64,000 nucleotides of DNA from contig CP018227.1 in assembly GCA_016865035.1 (NCBI GenBank), positions 2,447,501 to 2,511,500 on the forward strand, read 5' to 3'. The notes under the pieces are model-generated. The model was not told the DNA's origin and did no database searches. It worked only from the letters and a program-made list of their open reading frames with translations. Of this stretch, positions 8,239 through 16,574 are shown in pieces. A program made the position numbers and the translations under genes. Position 1 is the first letter of the stretch, and each line of letters opens with the position of its first letter. The stretch comes from Kordiimonadales bacterium IMCC3096 (lineage in GTDB: Bacteria > Pseudomonadota > Alphaproteobacteria > Minwuiales > Minwuiaceae).

Positions 8239-9273
8239 TTGACGGATCGGACGCCGCATGGGGACGAAACCGGGAAGCAGGGGACCTTCTTCTGCGTCGA
8301 TGCCCATACCTGCGGCAACCCGGTGCGCGTGGTCGCGGGCGGTGCGCCGGCGCTGCGGGGCGACACCATGATGGCCCGGCGGGCGGATTTTCTGGCGCAC
8401 CACGACTGGATCCGCAGCGGACTGATGTTCGAGCCCCGTGGTCACGACGTCATGTCCGGATCAATCCTGATGCCTCCGACGCGCGACGACTGCGACATCG
8501 GCATCCTGTTCATCGAGGTTTCGGGCTGCCTGCCGATGTGTGGCCATGGCACCATCGGGACCGTGACGGTCGCACTGGAACGCCATCTGGTGCACCCGAA
8601 GGTGCCGGGAACAGTTTCACTCGACACGCCTGCCGGGCGGGTTGTCGCCACCTGCGAGATGGACGGGGAGCGGGTGACCTCCGTGCGGATCACGAATGTG
8701 CCGGCTTTCCTGCATTCCCGGGATGTGACCGTCGAGGTGCCCGGTCTGGGACCGGTGACGGTCGATATCGCCTATGGCGGCAACTTCTATGCGATCGTCG
8801 AGCCTCAGGCGGTGTTCCGCGATCTGGCCGATCATCAGGTCGACTGGCTGGTGGCGCAGGGCAACGCCCTGCGGGATGCGCTGAACCGGGCCGTAAGCGT
8901 CAGCCATCCTGATGATCCGGCCATCCAGGGGGTCAGCCACGTGATGTGGACCGGTGCACCGACGGTATCGGGTGCGGATGCGCGCAACGCGGTGCTCTAT
9001 GGCAAGCGGGCCATCGACCGCTCGCCCTGCGGCACCGGCACCTCGGCCCGGATGGCACAGCTCGTGGCGCGCGGACGGCTGTCGGTCGGTGATGATTTCG
9101 TCCACGAATCGATCATCGGATCGCTGTTTCATGGCCGGGTGGAAGCCGCGACGGAAATCGGAAGTCAGGCCGCGATCATTCCGTCAGTCAGCGGTACGGC
9201 CCATATCACTGGCCTGAATACCATCATGATCACGTTAGATGACCCCTATGCCCATGGCTTTCAGTTGGCCTGA
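8239..9273 (+). CDS. 4-hydroxyproline 2-epimerase / proline racemase family
   Basis: A 344-residue proline racemase-family enzyme. Both catalytic cysteines are present, Cys101 in LPMCGHGTIG and Cys264 in SPCGTGTSA, which argues for an epimerase/racemase rather than the trans-3-hydroxyproline dehydratases, whose second Cys is Thr. The N-terminal VDAHTCGNPVRVV is characteristic of 4-hydroxyproline epimerases (trans-4-hydroxy-L-proline to the cis-D form). No ATG lies near the expected start; TTG 8239, with a GGAAAGG run at 8223-8229 and GGGCGGA just before it, gives the right length. Other hydroxyproline catabolic genes are not adjacent, although FAD oxidoreductase and aminotransferase genes follow 3-5 kb downstream. 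Confidence 0.88.
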   Translation: MTDRTPHGDETGKQGTFFCVDAHTCGNPVRVVAGGAPALRGDTMMARRADFLAHHDWIRSGLMFEPRGHDVMSGSILMPPTRDDCDIGILFIEVSGCLPMCGHGTIGTVTVALERHLVHPKVPGTVSLDTPAGRVVATCEMDGERVTSVRITNVPAFLHSRDVTVEVPGLGPVTVDIAYGGNFYAIVEPQAVFRDLADHQVDWLVAQGNALRDALNRAVSVSHPDDPAIQGVSHVMWTGAPTVSGADARNAVLYGKRAIDRSPCGTGTSARMAQLVARGRLSVGDDFVHESIIGSLFHGRVEAATEIGSQAAIIPSVSGTAHITGLNTIMITLDDPYAHGFQLA

Positions 9274-9294
9274 TCTGTAAGGGTTGCAGTCAGC

Positions 9295-11058
9295 ATGGGC
9301 GGAATCAGTACATTCTGGGTGGCACACGATACCGGTCAGTCCGCGACCGGCAACGAAATCCGTGTGCAGCAGATGGCGATCCTGTCGCGACGCACACCTG
9401 TGATCTTCATCGCGGTTGCCGCCAATGCGTTGCTGACCGGCGGCGTGGCGGGCTCGGTACAGCAGCCGGTGTTCGCGCTGGTCTGGACAATCATCATGGT
9501 GGCGCTCTCCATGGCTGGCCTGTTGCGCTGGGTCGCGCGGCGGCGCAAGCAATCGCCGGAGCGCGTCAGCGAGCGTGGACCCAGGCGCATCGCGATCGCG
9601 GCCACGGTGCAGGGTACGATCTGGGGCATCGGCTGTGCCATCATGTTCCCGATCATGCCGGGCACGGAGCAGATGCTGATTGGCATGGTGCAGGCGGGCA
9701 TGGCCGCGGCCGGTGCGTCCATCCTCGCGACCCTGCCGGCGGCATCCATCGGTTACACGGTCGGTTGTCTACTGCCCTTCGCGGTACGCTTGGCGCTGCA
9801 CGACGATGTGCTCAGCCTTTCCCTGGCGGCCATGACGCTGATCTACACGGTGGCCTTGCTGACGACTGCGCGCAGTTTCTACATTTCCTTCGTCGAGAGC
9901 GTGCGCGGGCGGGTGGCGACAGAGCGGCTGCTGACCGAACTCTCCGCCGCACGCCAGGACCTGCTGGACGCCATCGCCAGTTCGACCGAGGGCTTTGCCC
10001 TGTTCAATTCGGAGGGCGGTCTGGTGGTTGCCAACGACCGGTTTGCCGAACTGCTGCGACTGAAGCCGGAGATTACCCGGTCGGGTCGCAGCTTCGAGGA
10101 TCTGCTGAAGAATGCGGACGGAGACTTTTCACCGGAATGGATCAGCGCACAGGTCGCCCGGTACCATGCCTGCGATGGCCAGCAGGTGGTTGCCCTGCCG
10201 GACGGACGCTGGCTGGGCATCGGGCATCGCCAGGCCGGCCGGGGCGGTGTCGTGACGACACTGATCGACCTGACCGTGTTCAAGGAGAACGAGGCGGAAC
10301 TGATCCGCGCCAAGGTGACGGCCGAGTCGGCCAACTCGTCGAAATCCGAGTTCCTGGCCATGATGAGCCACGAGTTGCGGACACCCCTGAACGCCATTCT
10401 GGGGTTCGCCGAGATCTTCATGAACGAGATGTTCGGCCCGCACAGCGACGAGCGCTACCGGGTATATGCGAGCGACATTCACGAGGGCGGGCTGCATCTG
10501 CTGCACGTCATCAACAACATCCTTGATCTGTCCAAGGTCGATGCCGGTCGCTTCGAGCTGAATGTCGATGACTGCAACCTGAGCGATCTGGCGGACTCCG
10601 TGGTCCGGCTGATGCAGGCCAAGATGGACGAGGCCCAGCTGCGTCTGGTGGTGGAAGCGCCCGAGGATCTGCCGACGATCCTGGGCGACCAGCGTGTCAT
10701 CCGACAGATGATCCTGAACCTGCTGGGCAATTCGATCCGGTTCACGGATCCGGGGGGCCAGATCACGATCAGCATCACCGCCGAGCCCTCGGGCGATCAG
10801 ACACTGACCGTCAGGGATACCGGAATCGGGATCGCGGCCAAGGACATCCCGCGTGTTCTGGAGCCTTTCGGCCAGGCCGATGCGGGACTGTCGCGCAGAC
10901 AGGACGGCACCGGACTGGGTCTGCCGCTGGTGCAGTCCTTCATTGCGCTGCATGGCGGTACCCTCGAACTCACCTCGGAACCGGGTGTCGGCACGGTCGT
11001 TACGCTGCGCTTTCCGGCCGGTGGCGTGACGGAAGAAGCATCGGACTCCGCCGGTTGA
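9295..11058 (+). CDS. Membrane sensor histidine kinase with PAS domain (DivJ/PleC-like)
   Basis: A 587-residue hybrid-free kinase. About five to six hydrophobic segments fill residues 30-210, then a PAS domain (residues ~220-330, beginning DAIASSTEGFALFNSEGG), a HisKA dimerisation domain with phospho-acceptor His359 in MMSHELRTPLNAI, and an HATPase domain with N box (NLLGNSIRF), G1 (DTGIGI) and G2 (DGTGLGL). The kinase core, with FGPHSDERYRVYASDIHEGG after the H box, is of the DivJ/PleC type common in alphaproteobacteria. No response regulator is adjacent, so it is an orphan. It follows the epimerase gene by 21 bases and may be cotranscribed with it. Confidence 0.92.
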   Translation: MGGISTFWVAHDTGQSATGNEIRVQQMAILSRRTPVIFIAVAANALLTGGVAGSVQQPVFALVWTIIMVALSMAGLLRWVARRRKQSPERVSERGPRRIAIAATVQGTIWGIGCAIMFPIMPGTEQMLIGMVQAGMAAAGASILATLPAASIGYTVGCLLPFAVRLALHDDVLSLSLAAMTLIYTVALLTTARSFYISFVESVRGRVATERLLTELSAARQDLLDAIASSTEGFALFNSEGGLVVANDRFAELLRLKPEITRSGRSFEDLLKNADGDFSPEWISAQVARYHACDGQQVVALPDGRWLGIGHRQAGRGGVVTTLIDLTVFKENEAELIRAKVTAESANSSKSEFLAMMSHELRTPLNAILGFAEIFMNEMFGPHSDERYRVYASDIHEGGLHLLHVINNILDLSKVDAGRFELNVDDCNLSDLADSVVRLMQAKMDEAQLRLVVEAPEDLPTILGDQRVIRQMILNLLGNSIRFTDPGGQITISITAEPSGDQTLTVRDTGIGIAAKDIPRVLEPFGQADAGLSRRQDGTGLGLPLVQSFIALHGGTLELTSEPGVGTVVTLRFPAGGVTEEASDSAG

Positions 11059-11185
11059 TTGCAGAAGTACCGTCTGGATCACCCGAAAAAGCGACCGTGT
11101 TAATCACTGCTTCACCCTTCGGATACCCAACGTTAACGAAGCCCCGCCCAGAATTTACCTCCAGTCCGGCAGAAAGGCCGACACG

Positions 11186-11192
11186 AAGGAGG
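11186..11192 (+). promoter_or_regulatory. Strong Shine-Dalgarno site
   Basis: AAGGAGG lies seven bases before ATG 11200, one of the strongest ribosome binding sites in the window. It supports the small Sel1-like gene as real and probably well expressed. Confidence 0.75.
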
Positions 11193-11199
11193 ACTTGAG

Positions 11200-11475
11200 A
11201 TGGCAAGTTATGATCCGACAATTCCGAAGGAACTTCTGATCCGCGCGGAGCGTGGGGACAAGGGTGCGCAGTACACCCTGGGCCTCTACTACGCGACCGA
11301 GGACACCAGCGCCGAGTGCCTGATCCTTGCCCACATGTGGTTCAACATCGCCGCCATCGCCGGTGACGCCCGTGCCCGCACGGAGCGCAAGGAAATGGCC
11401 GAGATGATGAGCGCCGCGGAGATCGCGGAGGCTCAGAAGCGCGCACGGGCCCGGTTGCAGGCCCAGCGCGGCTGA
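11200..11475 (+). CDS. Small Sel1-like repeat protein
   Basis: A 91-residue soluble protein with one Sel1/TPR-like alpha-helical hairpin: AERGDKGAQYTLGLYYA, then LAHMWFNIAAIAGDARA, then a charged helix EIAEAQKRARARLQAQ. Single-repeat Sel1 proteins of this size are common in alphaproteobacteria and have no assigned function; they are thought to be protein-binding. It stands alone, 141 bases after the kinase, and is convergent with the aminotransferase. Confidence 0.8.
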   Translation: MASYDPTIPKELLIRAERGDKGAQYTLGLYYATEDTSAECLILAHMWFNIAAIAGDARARTERKEMAEMMSAAEIAEAQKRARARLQAQRG

Positions 11476-11506
11476 GACCAGCCGACGGGGCCGACGCAGG
11501 TCCGGC

Positions 11507-12838
11507 TCAGCCGTCGAACAGCCCCGCCTCCCGCATCGTGCGCAGGGCGTCGGTGGTGGCATCCGCCAGCCGTTCCACGTCATCCTTTCCGGTCGCCGTC
11601 GAGACACAGCCGAGGCCGTAGGGCGTCGAATAGATGCCTGATGAAACAAGATGCCTGAACAGGTGCTCGTTTCGCTGTCCCTCCTGCCCCTGAGGATGGG
11701 TATCGCGATAGGTGGTCATCGCGCGTCCATGGGTGTGGAACCGGAACAGTGAGCCGCTGCCGGTGACCTGGCCCGGCACATTGGCCACCCGAACGGCCTC
11801 CCGCAGGCTCTCCCGACACAGTTCCCCCATGCGGTTCAGGTCCTCCACCGCATCCTCCGTCCAGTTGGCCATCGCGGCACGTCCCGCCACCATGGTCATC
11901 GGATTGGCATTGAAGGTGCCGCCATGCGGCAGCCGGGCCTTGGCGCCGTCCACTTCGAACACCTGCATGACCTCCCGCCGTCCGGCGATGGCCCCGACAG
12001 GCAGTCCACCGCCGATGATCTTGCCGAGGGACGAGATGTCGGGCCGGATTCCCAGTATCGCCTGACTGCCGCCATAGGCCTGACGGAAGGCAATGACCTC
12101 ATCGAAGATCAGCAGTGCGCCGGACCGTTCCCGGAACCGTGACAGCATGTCCAGAAAGGCCGCTGTCGGTGGCAGCAGCCCGACCTGGGTCGAGACCGGA
12201 TCGAACAGGACGCCCGCCAGCTCATCCGCATGGGCGTCGAGAATGGCCTCCGCCCGCTCGGGATCGTTGAAGGGGATGACCACCACATCCGACAGCACGC
12301 CCTGTGGTGTGCCGTGGCTGTAGGGGACGCTGTTGGGCTGTTCTTCCGGTCCCCAGCTTTCCGGCCCGGCGGACAGGGACACTTCGGCGAAGTCGTAAGA
12401 GCCGTGATAGGCGCCCTCGCACTTCGCGATCTTGGGGCGACCGGTGAAGGCGCGGGCTGCCTTGATCGCGTTCATGACGGCTTCCGATCCCGAATTGCAG
12501 AACCGGATCATGTCGAAGCCATCGACCCGTGCCGTCAGCATCTCTGCCAGCTCGATCTCCGCCTCCGTCGCGAAGGCGAAGGCGGTGCCGCGCCCGACCT
12601 GCTCCTGCAGGGCGGCAACCACGTCCGGGTGGGAATGGCCGTGGATCAGGGAGGTGTAGTTGTTGTTGAAGTCGATCAGCTCATTGCCATCGACGTCGGT
12701 CACACGGGAACCGAATCCCTTCTGCACGTAGATTGCATGTGGGGACAGGCGAATGGTGGAACGGCTGCCGCCATCGGGCAGCACCGCCATCGCGCGCTGG
12801 GTCAGCTTCGCGGATCGGGAGTCGGGATCGGGATACAT
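11507..12838 (-). CDS. Class III PLP aminotransferase, glutamate-1-semialdehyde aminomutase-like
   Basis: A 443-residue fold-type I PLP enzyme. Visible are the substrate region DFNNNYTSLIHGHSHPDVV, the PLP-phosphate loop NSGSEAVMNAIKAAR, the Asp of LLIFDEVIAFR that pairs with the PLP nitrogen, and the Schiff-base lysine in SSLGKIIGGGLPVGA. It resembles glutamate-1-semialdehyde 2,1-aminomutase, but the catabolic setting (FAD oxidoreductase, class II aldolase) suggests an aspartate-aminotransferase-family paralogue acting on an amino acid or polyamine rather than HemL of tetrapyrrole synthesis. ATG 12838 follows AGGAGG by six bases; the open frame further upstream overlaps the next gene and is rejected. 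Confidence 0.85.
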   Translation of the reverse strand: MYPDPDSRSAKLTQRAMAVLPDGGSRSTIRLSPHAIYVQKGFGSRVTDVDGNELIDFNNNYTSLIHGHSHPDVVAALQEQVGRGTAFAFATEAEIELAEMLTARVDGFDMIRFCNSGSEAVMNAIKAARAFTGRPKIAKCEGAYHGSYDFAEVSLSAGPESWGPEEQPNSVPYSHGTPQGVLSDVVVIPFNDPERAEAILDAHADELAGVLFDPVSTQVGLLPPTAAFLDMLSRFRERSGALLIFDEVIAFRQAYGGSQAILGIRPDISSLGKIIGGGLPVGAIAGRREVMQVFEVDGAKARLPHGGTFNANPMTMVAGRAAMANWTEDAVEDLNRMGELCRESLREAVRVANVPGQVTGSGSLFRFHTHGRAMTTYRDTHPQGQEGQRNEHLFRHLVSSGIYSTPYGLGCVSTATGKDDVERLADATTDALRTMREAGLFDG

Positions 12839-12914
12839 GGCGCCCTCCTGTTGGCCGAACCGCCAGTCTTTTGCACCTGACGCCGGATCGCAAGGGGCGG
12901 AGATGCAGATCTGC

Positions 12915-14099
12915 TCAGATGATGCCGCGTTCCACCACCGGGCGATTGGCGGCGATCCTGTCATGGCTGAACAGTCCGAGGTCCAGACTGACGCTGCGGC
13001 CCTGCAGCAGCCACTCCGCCAGCGCCCGCCCGACCGCCGGGGCCTGCTGCACGCCATGGCCGGAGAAACCATTGGCAAAGTGGAAGTTCGTGATCTCCGC
13101 ATGCGGCCCCAGCACGGCGTTCTGATCGAAGCCGTTGTAGTCGTAGAAGCCACCCCAGGCAGCGGTCATGCGCAGCGCCTCGAAGGCCGCCGAGCGGTTC
13201 GCCAGGGCAGGCCAGCAGCGCCCCTCAAACTGGTCGTAGTCCGGGTCGAGCCTGCCGCCGTCCGGGTCCGGCTCACCGGGCAGGGGGGAGGAACCGGTGA
13301 GGAAGCCATTGCCCTCCGGTCTCACATAGACGCCACTGGGATCGACGATCAGCAGCGGATCGGTCGGCGGAGTCGGTGTGGTCACGTGAAAGACGGTGCG
13401 CTTGCGCGGCACCACCGGCAGTGCAATCCCGGCCATGGCGGCGACGGCCCCGGCCCAGGGCCCCGCCGCGTTCACCACCTGACCGACCGCCATGGTTTCG
13501 CCGGAGCCGAGCGAGAGTTCAGAGACGCGACCCTTGGCGCACCGGATTGCCGTGACCCGATCCTGCAGGAACATTGCGCCGGCGCGACGCGCACCCCTGC
13601 GAAAGGCCTGCAACAGCGCGTGCGGGTCCAGCCAGCCCTCGTCCCGCAGCCCCAGCGCCGCCAGCGCGATGTCGTGCACCCGGATCCACGGAAAGCGTTG
13701 CCGGACCTCTTCCGGCGTCAGCAGCGCCACGGGTGATCCGGTCGCCTGCTGTGCGGCGACATTGCTGCGCAGCGCCTCCGCGCCCGCTTCCGTCGCCAGG
13801 AACAGGTAATGGCCGTCACGGAACTGCACGTCCGGCGCCTCGTCCTCCGGCAGGTCGATGCGGTTGCGGATGTCGCGCACGAACGCCAGGCCGAAGCGGG
13901 AGAGCAGGATGTTCTCGGGCATGGAGAACTGCTGGCGCAGGGAGCCAAGCGAACGGCCCGTCGCGCCCTCCGCGTAGGTCGGGTCCGGTTCGATCACCGT
14001 CACCGATCCCGGAAAGGCGAAATGCGCCTTCAGCCACCAGGCGATGGCCGCGCCGATCACGCCGCCGCCGATGATGGCGATGTCGCTGGACCGGGTCAC
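12915..14099 (-). CDS. FAD-dependent amine/amino-acid oxidoreductase (DAO family)
   Basis: A 394-residue DAO-superfamily flavoprotein with an N-terminal dinucleotide site (IAIIGGGVIGAAIAWWL), a second FAD block (VVNAAGPWAGAVA) and the C-terminal FANGFSGHGVQQAPAVG that closes over the flavin. Related enzymes are sarcosine dehydrogenases, FOXRED1 and dimethylglycine oxidases. The GTG start at 14099 overlaps the preceding stop as GTGA, implying coupling to the upstream small gene. It probably oxidises a secondary amine or N-methyl amino acid, with product passed to the aminotransferase or aldolase of the operon; the substrate cannot be told from sequence. Confidence 0.87.
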   Translation of the reverse strand: MTRSSDIAIIGGGVIGAAIAWWLKAHFAFPGSVTVIEPDPTYAEGATGRSLGSLRQQFSMPENILLSRFGLAFVRDIRNRIDLPEDEAPDVQFRDGHYLFLATEAGAEALRSNVAAQQATGSPVALLTPEEVRQRFPWIRVHDIALAALGLRDEGWLDPHALLQAFRRGARRAGAMFLQDRVTAIRCAKGRVSELSLGSGETMAVGQVVNAAGPWAGAVAAMAGIALPVVPRKRTVFHVTTPTPPTDPLLIVDPSGVYVRPEGNGFLTGSSPLPGEPDPDGGRLDPDYDQFEGRCWPALANRSAAFEALRMTAAWGGFYDYNGFDQNAVLGPHAEITNFHFANGFSGHGVQQAPAVGRALAEWLLQGRSVSLDLGLFSHDRIAANRPVVERGII

Positions 14100-14383
14100 A
14101 CGCCCTCCTCCAGCAGCTTCCGGCGGCGCAGGATCTCGGCGATGCGCCGGCGGGGTACCGTCTCGATGGCCGGATGCGCCAGCGCGGCCTTGATGCGCAG
14201 CTGACCGATCAGGTCGAAATGGGCCTTGTAGCGGCCCGGATACTGGTAGAACGCGGGGTGGCAGCCGAGCGCCAGCGCCACGGGCAGCAGTTCGCGGTAG
14301 GCCGCGTCGCCATGCAGGTCCGACAGCAGGTGCGCGGTGATGCGCCCGTCCGGCAGGCGGCGCGGCCGGTCCATCACCACCAT
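14096..14383 (-). CDS. DUF4031-like small protein
   Basis: A 95-residue protein with HLLSD near the N-terminus, FYQYPGRYKAHFDLIG in the middle and a basic C-terminal helix. This layout resembles the DUF4031 family (short proteins with a conserved H-x-D and a Y-x-x-H-Y/F-D motif), but the assignment is from memory and moderate. It sits between the class II aldolase (28-base gap) and the FAD oxidoreductase (GTGA overlap), so it belongs to that operon. No enzymatic role is known. Confidence 0.6.
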   Translation of the reverse strand: MVVMDRPRRLPDGRITAHLLSDLHGDAAYRELLPVALALGCHPAFYQYPGRYKAHFDLIGQLRIKAALAHPAIETVPRRRIAEILRRRKLLEEGV

Positions 14384-14411
14384 GTTCCGGTTCCGTCTTC
14401 GACCGGAGCGG

Positions 14412-15158
14412 TCAGTTCATGTAGTCCGGTTCCTGCTTCTGCAGCATCCGCCGCAGCGCCCCGAAGTGCCGCTCCGCGATCAGCGGGCGTTCCTCCGCCA
14501 TCTGCTGCGCCGTCATCTGCTGCACCTCTTCCGGGATCGTGCGCAGCTTGCCCCCGGTGGAGCGGGCCAGCACCTGGAACATGGCGGCACGTTCCAGATA
14601 GTAGAGGTCGGTGAAGGCTTCCCCCACCGATGCGCCGGTCACGGTCACCCCATGGCTCGCCATCATCAGTACCGCGCGGTTGCCGAGCTTGGAGGCAATG
14701 CGATCGCCTTCCTCGATCGCCAGCGACAGGCCGTTGTATTCGGTGTCGTAGGCGATGCGGTCATGGAAGTTCAGGGCGTTCTGCTCGCACATCTTCAGTT
14801 CGCCATCTTCCAGCAGGGTCAGGGCCGTGGCGTAGGGCATGTGGGTGTGCAGCACGCAGGTCGCGTTCGGGGCCGCGACGTGGATCCCGCGATGGATGGA
14901 GAAGGCGGTATCCTCCACCACCTCGTCCCCCTCCAGCACATTGCCCTTGTCGTCGAGCAGGACCAGCGAAGAGGCCGTGACCTCCGACCAGTGCCAGCCG
15001 TAGGGGTTGATCAGGAAGCGGTTGCCGCGCACCACGCCATCCTCGTCCGGTACGGCGAGGGAGAAGTGGTTGCAGACCCCTTCGTTCAGGTCCAGGCGTG
15101 CCGCCCAGCGCAAGGCACAGGCCAGGTCCTGCCTCATTTCCTGCATGGTCTGTGTCAT
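14412..15158 (-). CDS. Class II aldolase/adducin family protein
   Basis: A 248-residue class II aldolase-fold protein. Zinc-type histidines are visible in LHTHMP and MMASHGVTVTG, with the glycine-rich N-terminal NEGVCNHFSLAVP that binds the substrate phosphate in fuculose-aldolase relatives. ATG 15158 has GGAG just upstream. It is the first gene of a minus-strand operon (aldolase, DUF4031-like, FAD oxidoreductase, aminotransferase). Members include L-fuculose-phosphate aldolase, ribulose-phosphate epimerases and non-phosphorylated substrate aldolases; the operon context favours a retro-aldol step in amino acid or amine breakdown. Confidence 0.85.
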   Translation of the reverse strand: MTQTMQEMRQDLACALRWAARLDLNEGVCNHFSLAVPDEDGVVRGNRFLINPYGWHWSEVTASSLVLLDDKGNVLEGDEVVEDTAFSIHRGIHVAAPNATCVLHTHMPYATALTLLEDGELKMCEQNALNFHDRIAYDTEYNGLSLAIEEGDRIASKLGNRAVLMMASHGVTVTGASVGEAFTDLYYLERAAMFQVLARSTGGKLRTIPEEVQQMTAQQMAEERPLIAERHFGALRRMLQKQEPDYMN

Positions 15159-15338
15159 GGCTCCAATCTCCCTGCTGATGCATTCGTCCCGCAGTGTGCC
15201 GCAGTTTCGGAACGACTGAAACCTGTGTTGCGACCTCACAGGCCTCCCGGCGACACTGCGGGTCGCGATCAGGTCTTTTCCCGAGCAGGCGCGCGACCGA
15301 TTCTCCGGGGATGTCGGGACAGGATAGGGGAGGAACCC

Positions 15339-16550
15339 ATGCCGGGTGAGAGCATGAACAAGGTGGCGCTGACGCCGGACTTCGATACCTATCCCGTGAC
15401 GGAGACGATCCGCAGCGCGACCACCGACGGGCGCATCCTGACCCTGGAATGGTCCGACGGCCTGACCGGCCGCTATCACGCGATCTGGCTGCGCATGAAC
15501 AGCTGTGATCCGGAGACCTTCAATCTGGACACGCGCGAGATCACCCGCAGTCCGCTGGACCTGCCGGCCGAGGTGCGGATCGAACAGGTCTCGGTGCGAT
15601 CTGACGGGGCCGTCGGTCTGGTGTTCCAGCCGGAGGGGCACGCGGCCCTGTTCGATCCCGGCTGGCTGCGGCTGCATGACTATTCCAATGGCGGGCGGCG
15701 CGACGATGCGGCGGTGGCGAAGGTGCTCTGGACCACGGCGGAGTGTCCGGAGCCGCCGACGTTCGACGGCGCGGGTATCCTGGACGATGACGCGACCTTC
15801 ACGGCGTTCCTGACCGCTGTGGCGAGCCACGGGCTGGCGCGGTTGCGCAATGCACCGGCCGACCCGGACTTCGCCGAACGGTTCGCCAGCCGCATCGGTG
15901 TCATCCGCGACAACAACTTCGGCCGTATCTGGAATGTCCGGGTCGAGCCGGGATCGGGCAGCAACGCCTACACGGCGCTGGAACTGGCCCCGCATGTCGA
16001 TCTGGCGACCCGCGAGTACCAGCCCGGCCTGCAGATCCTGCACTGTGTGGAGAATTCGACCCGGGGCGGGCGGGCCATGATGATCGACGGCTTTCGCGTC
16101 GCCGAGGATCTGCGGACAGAGGCACCGGCAGCGTTTCACCTGCTGACCACGGTGCCATGGCACATGTCGAACCGGGCCGCCGACAGCGACTATCGCTGGA
16201 ATTCCCCAGCCATCGTGCTGGATCAGGCCAGGCGGGTCGCGGAGATCAGGAGCATCTATTTCCTGCGCGGGCCGCTGAATGCGCCCTTCGACCTGGTGGA
16301 GGATCTCTATGCGGCGGACCGGCTGCTGCACGAAAAGCTGCTGGACCCGCGCTACCGGATGCTGTTCGACTATCTGCCCGGTGACCTGATGCTGTTCGAC
16401 AACCGGCGTATCCTGCACGGGCGGGAGGCTTTCGATGCCGCAGAGGGTAGACGCTGGCTCAGGGGCTGCTATCTGGAGCGGGAAGAGCTTGAATCCGCGC
16501 TGCGCATGGCCGCCCGAAGGGTAAGAGCCGGAGCCGCAACCGGAACCTGA
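15339..16550 (+). CDS. Gamma-butyrobetaine hydroxylase-type Fe(II)/2-oxoglutarate dioxygenase
   Basis: A 403-residue two-domain protein: an N-terminal GBBH-like (DUF971) domain at residues ~20-105 (LEWSDGLTGRYHAIWLR) and a TauD-type double-stranded beta-helix. Iron ligands appear as the HVD of APHVDLATREYQPG and the distal His of RRILHGREAF, with the following Arg-containing segment for 2-oxoglutarate. Family members hydroxylate gamma-butyrobetaine to carnitine or trimethyllysine. ATG 15339 follows GGGGAGGA by five bases; an alternative ATG is at 15354. It is divergent from the aldolase operon and 24 bases upstream of the PLP lyase. The substrate may be a quaternary amine. Confidence 0.87.
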   Translation: MPGESMNKVALTPDFDTYPVTETIRSATTDGRILTLEWSDGLTGRYHAIWLRMNSCDPETFNLDTREITRSPLDLPAEVRIEQVSVRSDGAVGLVFQPEGHAALFDPGWLRLHDYSNGGRRDDAAVAKVLWTTAECPEPPTFDGAGILDDDATFTAFLTAVASHGLARLRNAPADPDFAERFASRIGVIRDNNFGRIWNVRVEPGSGSNAYTALELAPHVDLATREYQPGLQILHCVENSTRGGRAMMIDGFRVAEDLRTEAPAAFHLLTTVPWHMSNRAADSDYRWNSPAIVLDQARRVAEIRSIYFLRGPLNAPFDLVEDLYAADRLLHEKLLDPRYRMLFDYLPGDLMLFDNRRILHGREAFDAAEGRRWLRGCYLEREELESALRMAARRVRAGAATGT

Positions 16551-16574
16551 AACCGATCGAAGGAGCGATGATCA

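Noticed and set aside
11507-12838. Assignment as HemL (glutamate-1-semialdehyde aminomutase of haem synthesis)
   Set aside because: Sequence resembles the superfamily, but alphaproteobacteria make ALA by HemA (ALAS) and the gene sits in a catabolic operon.
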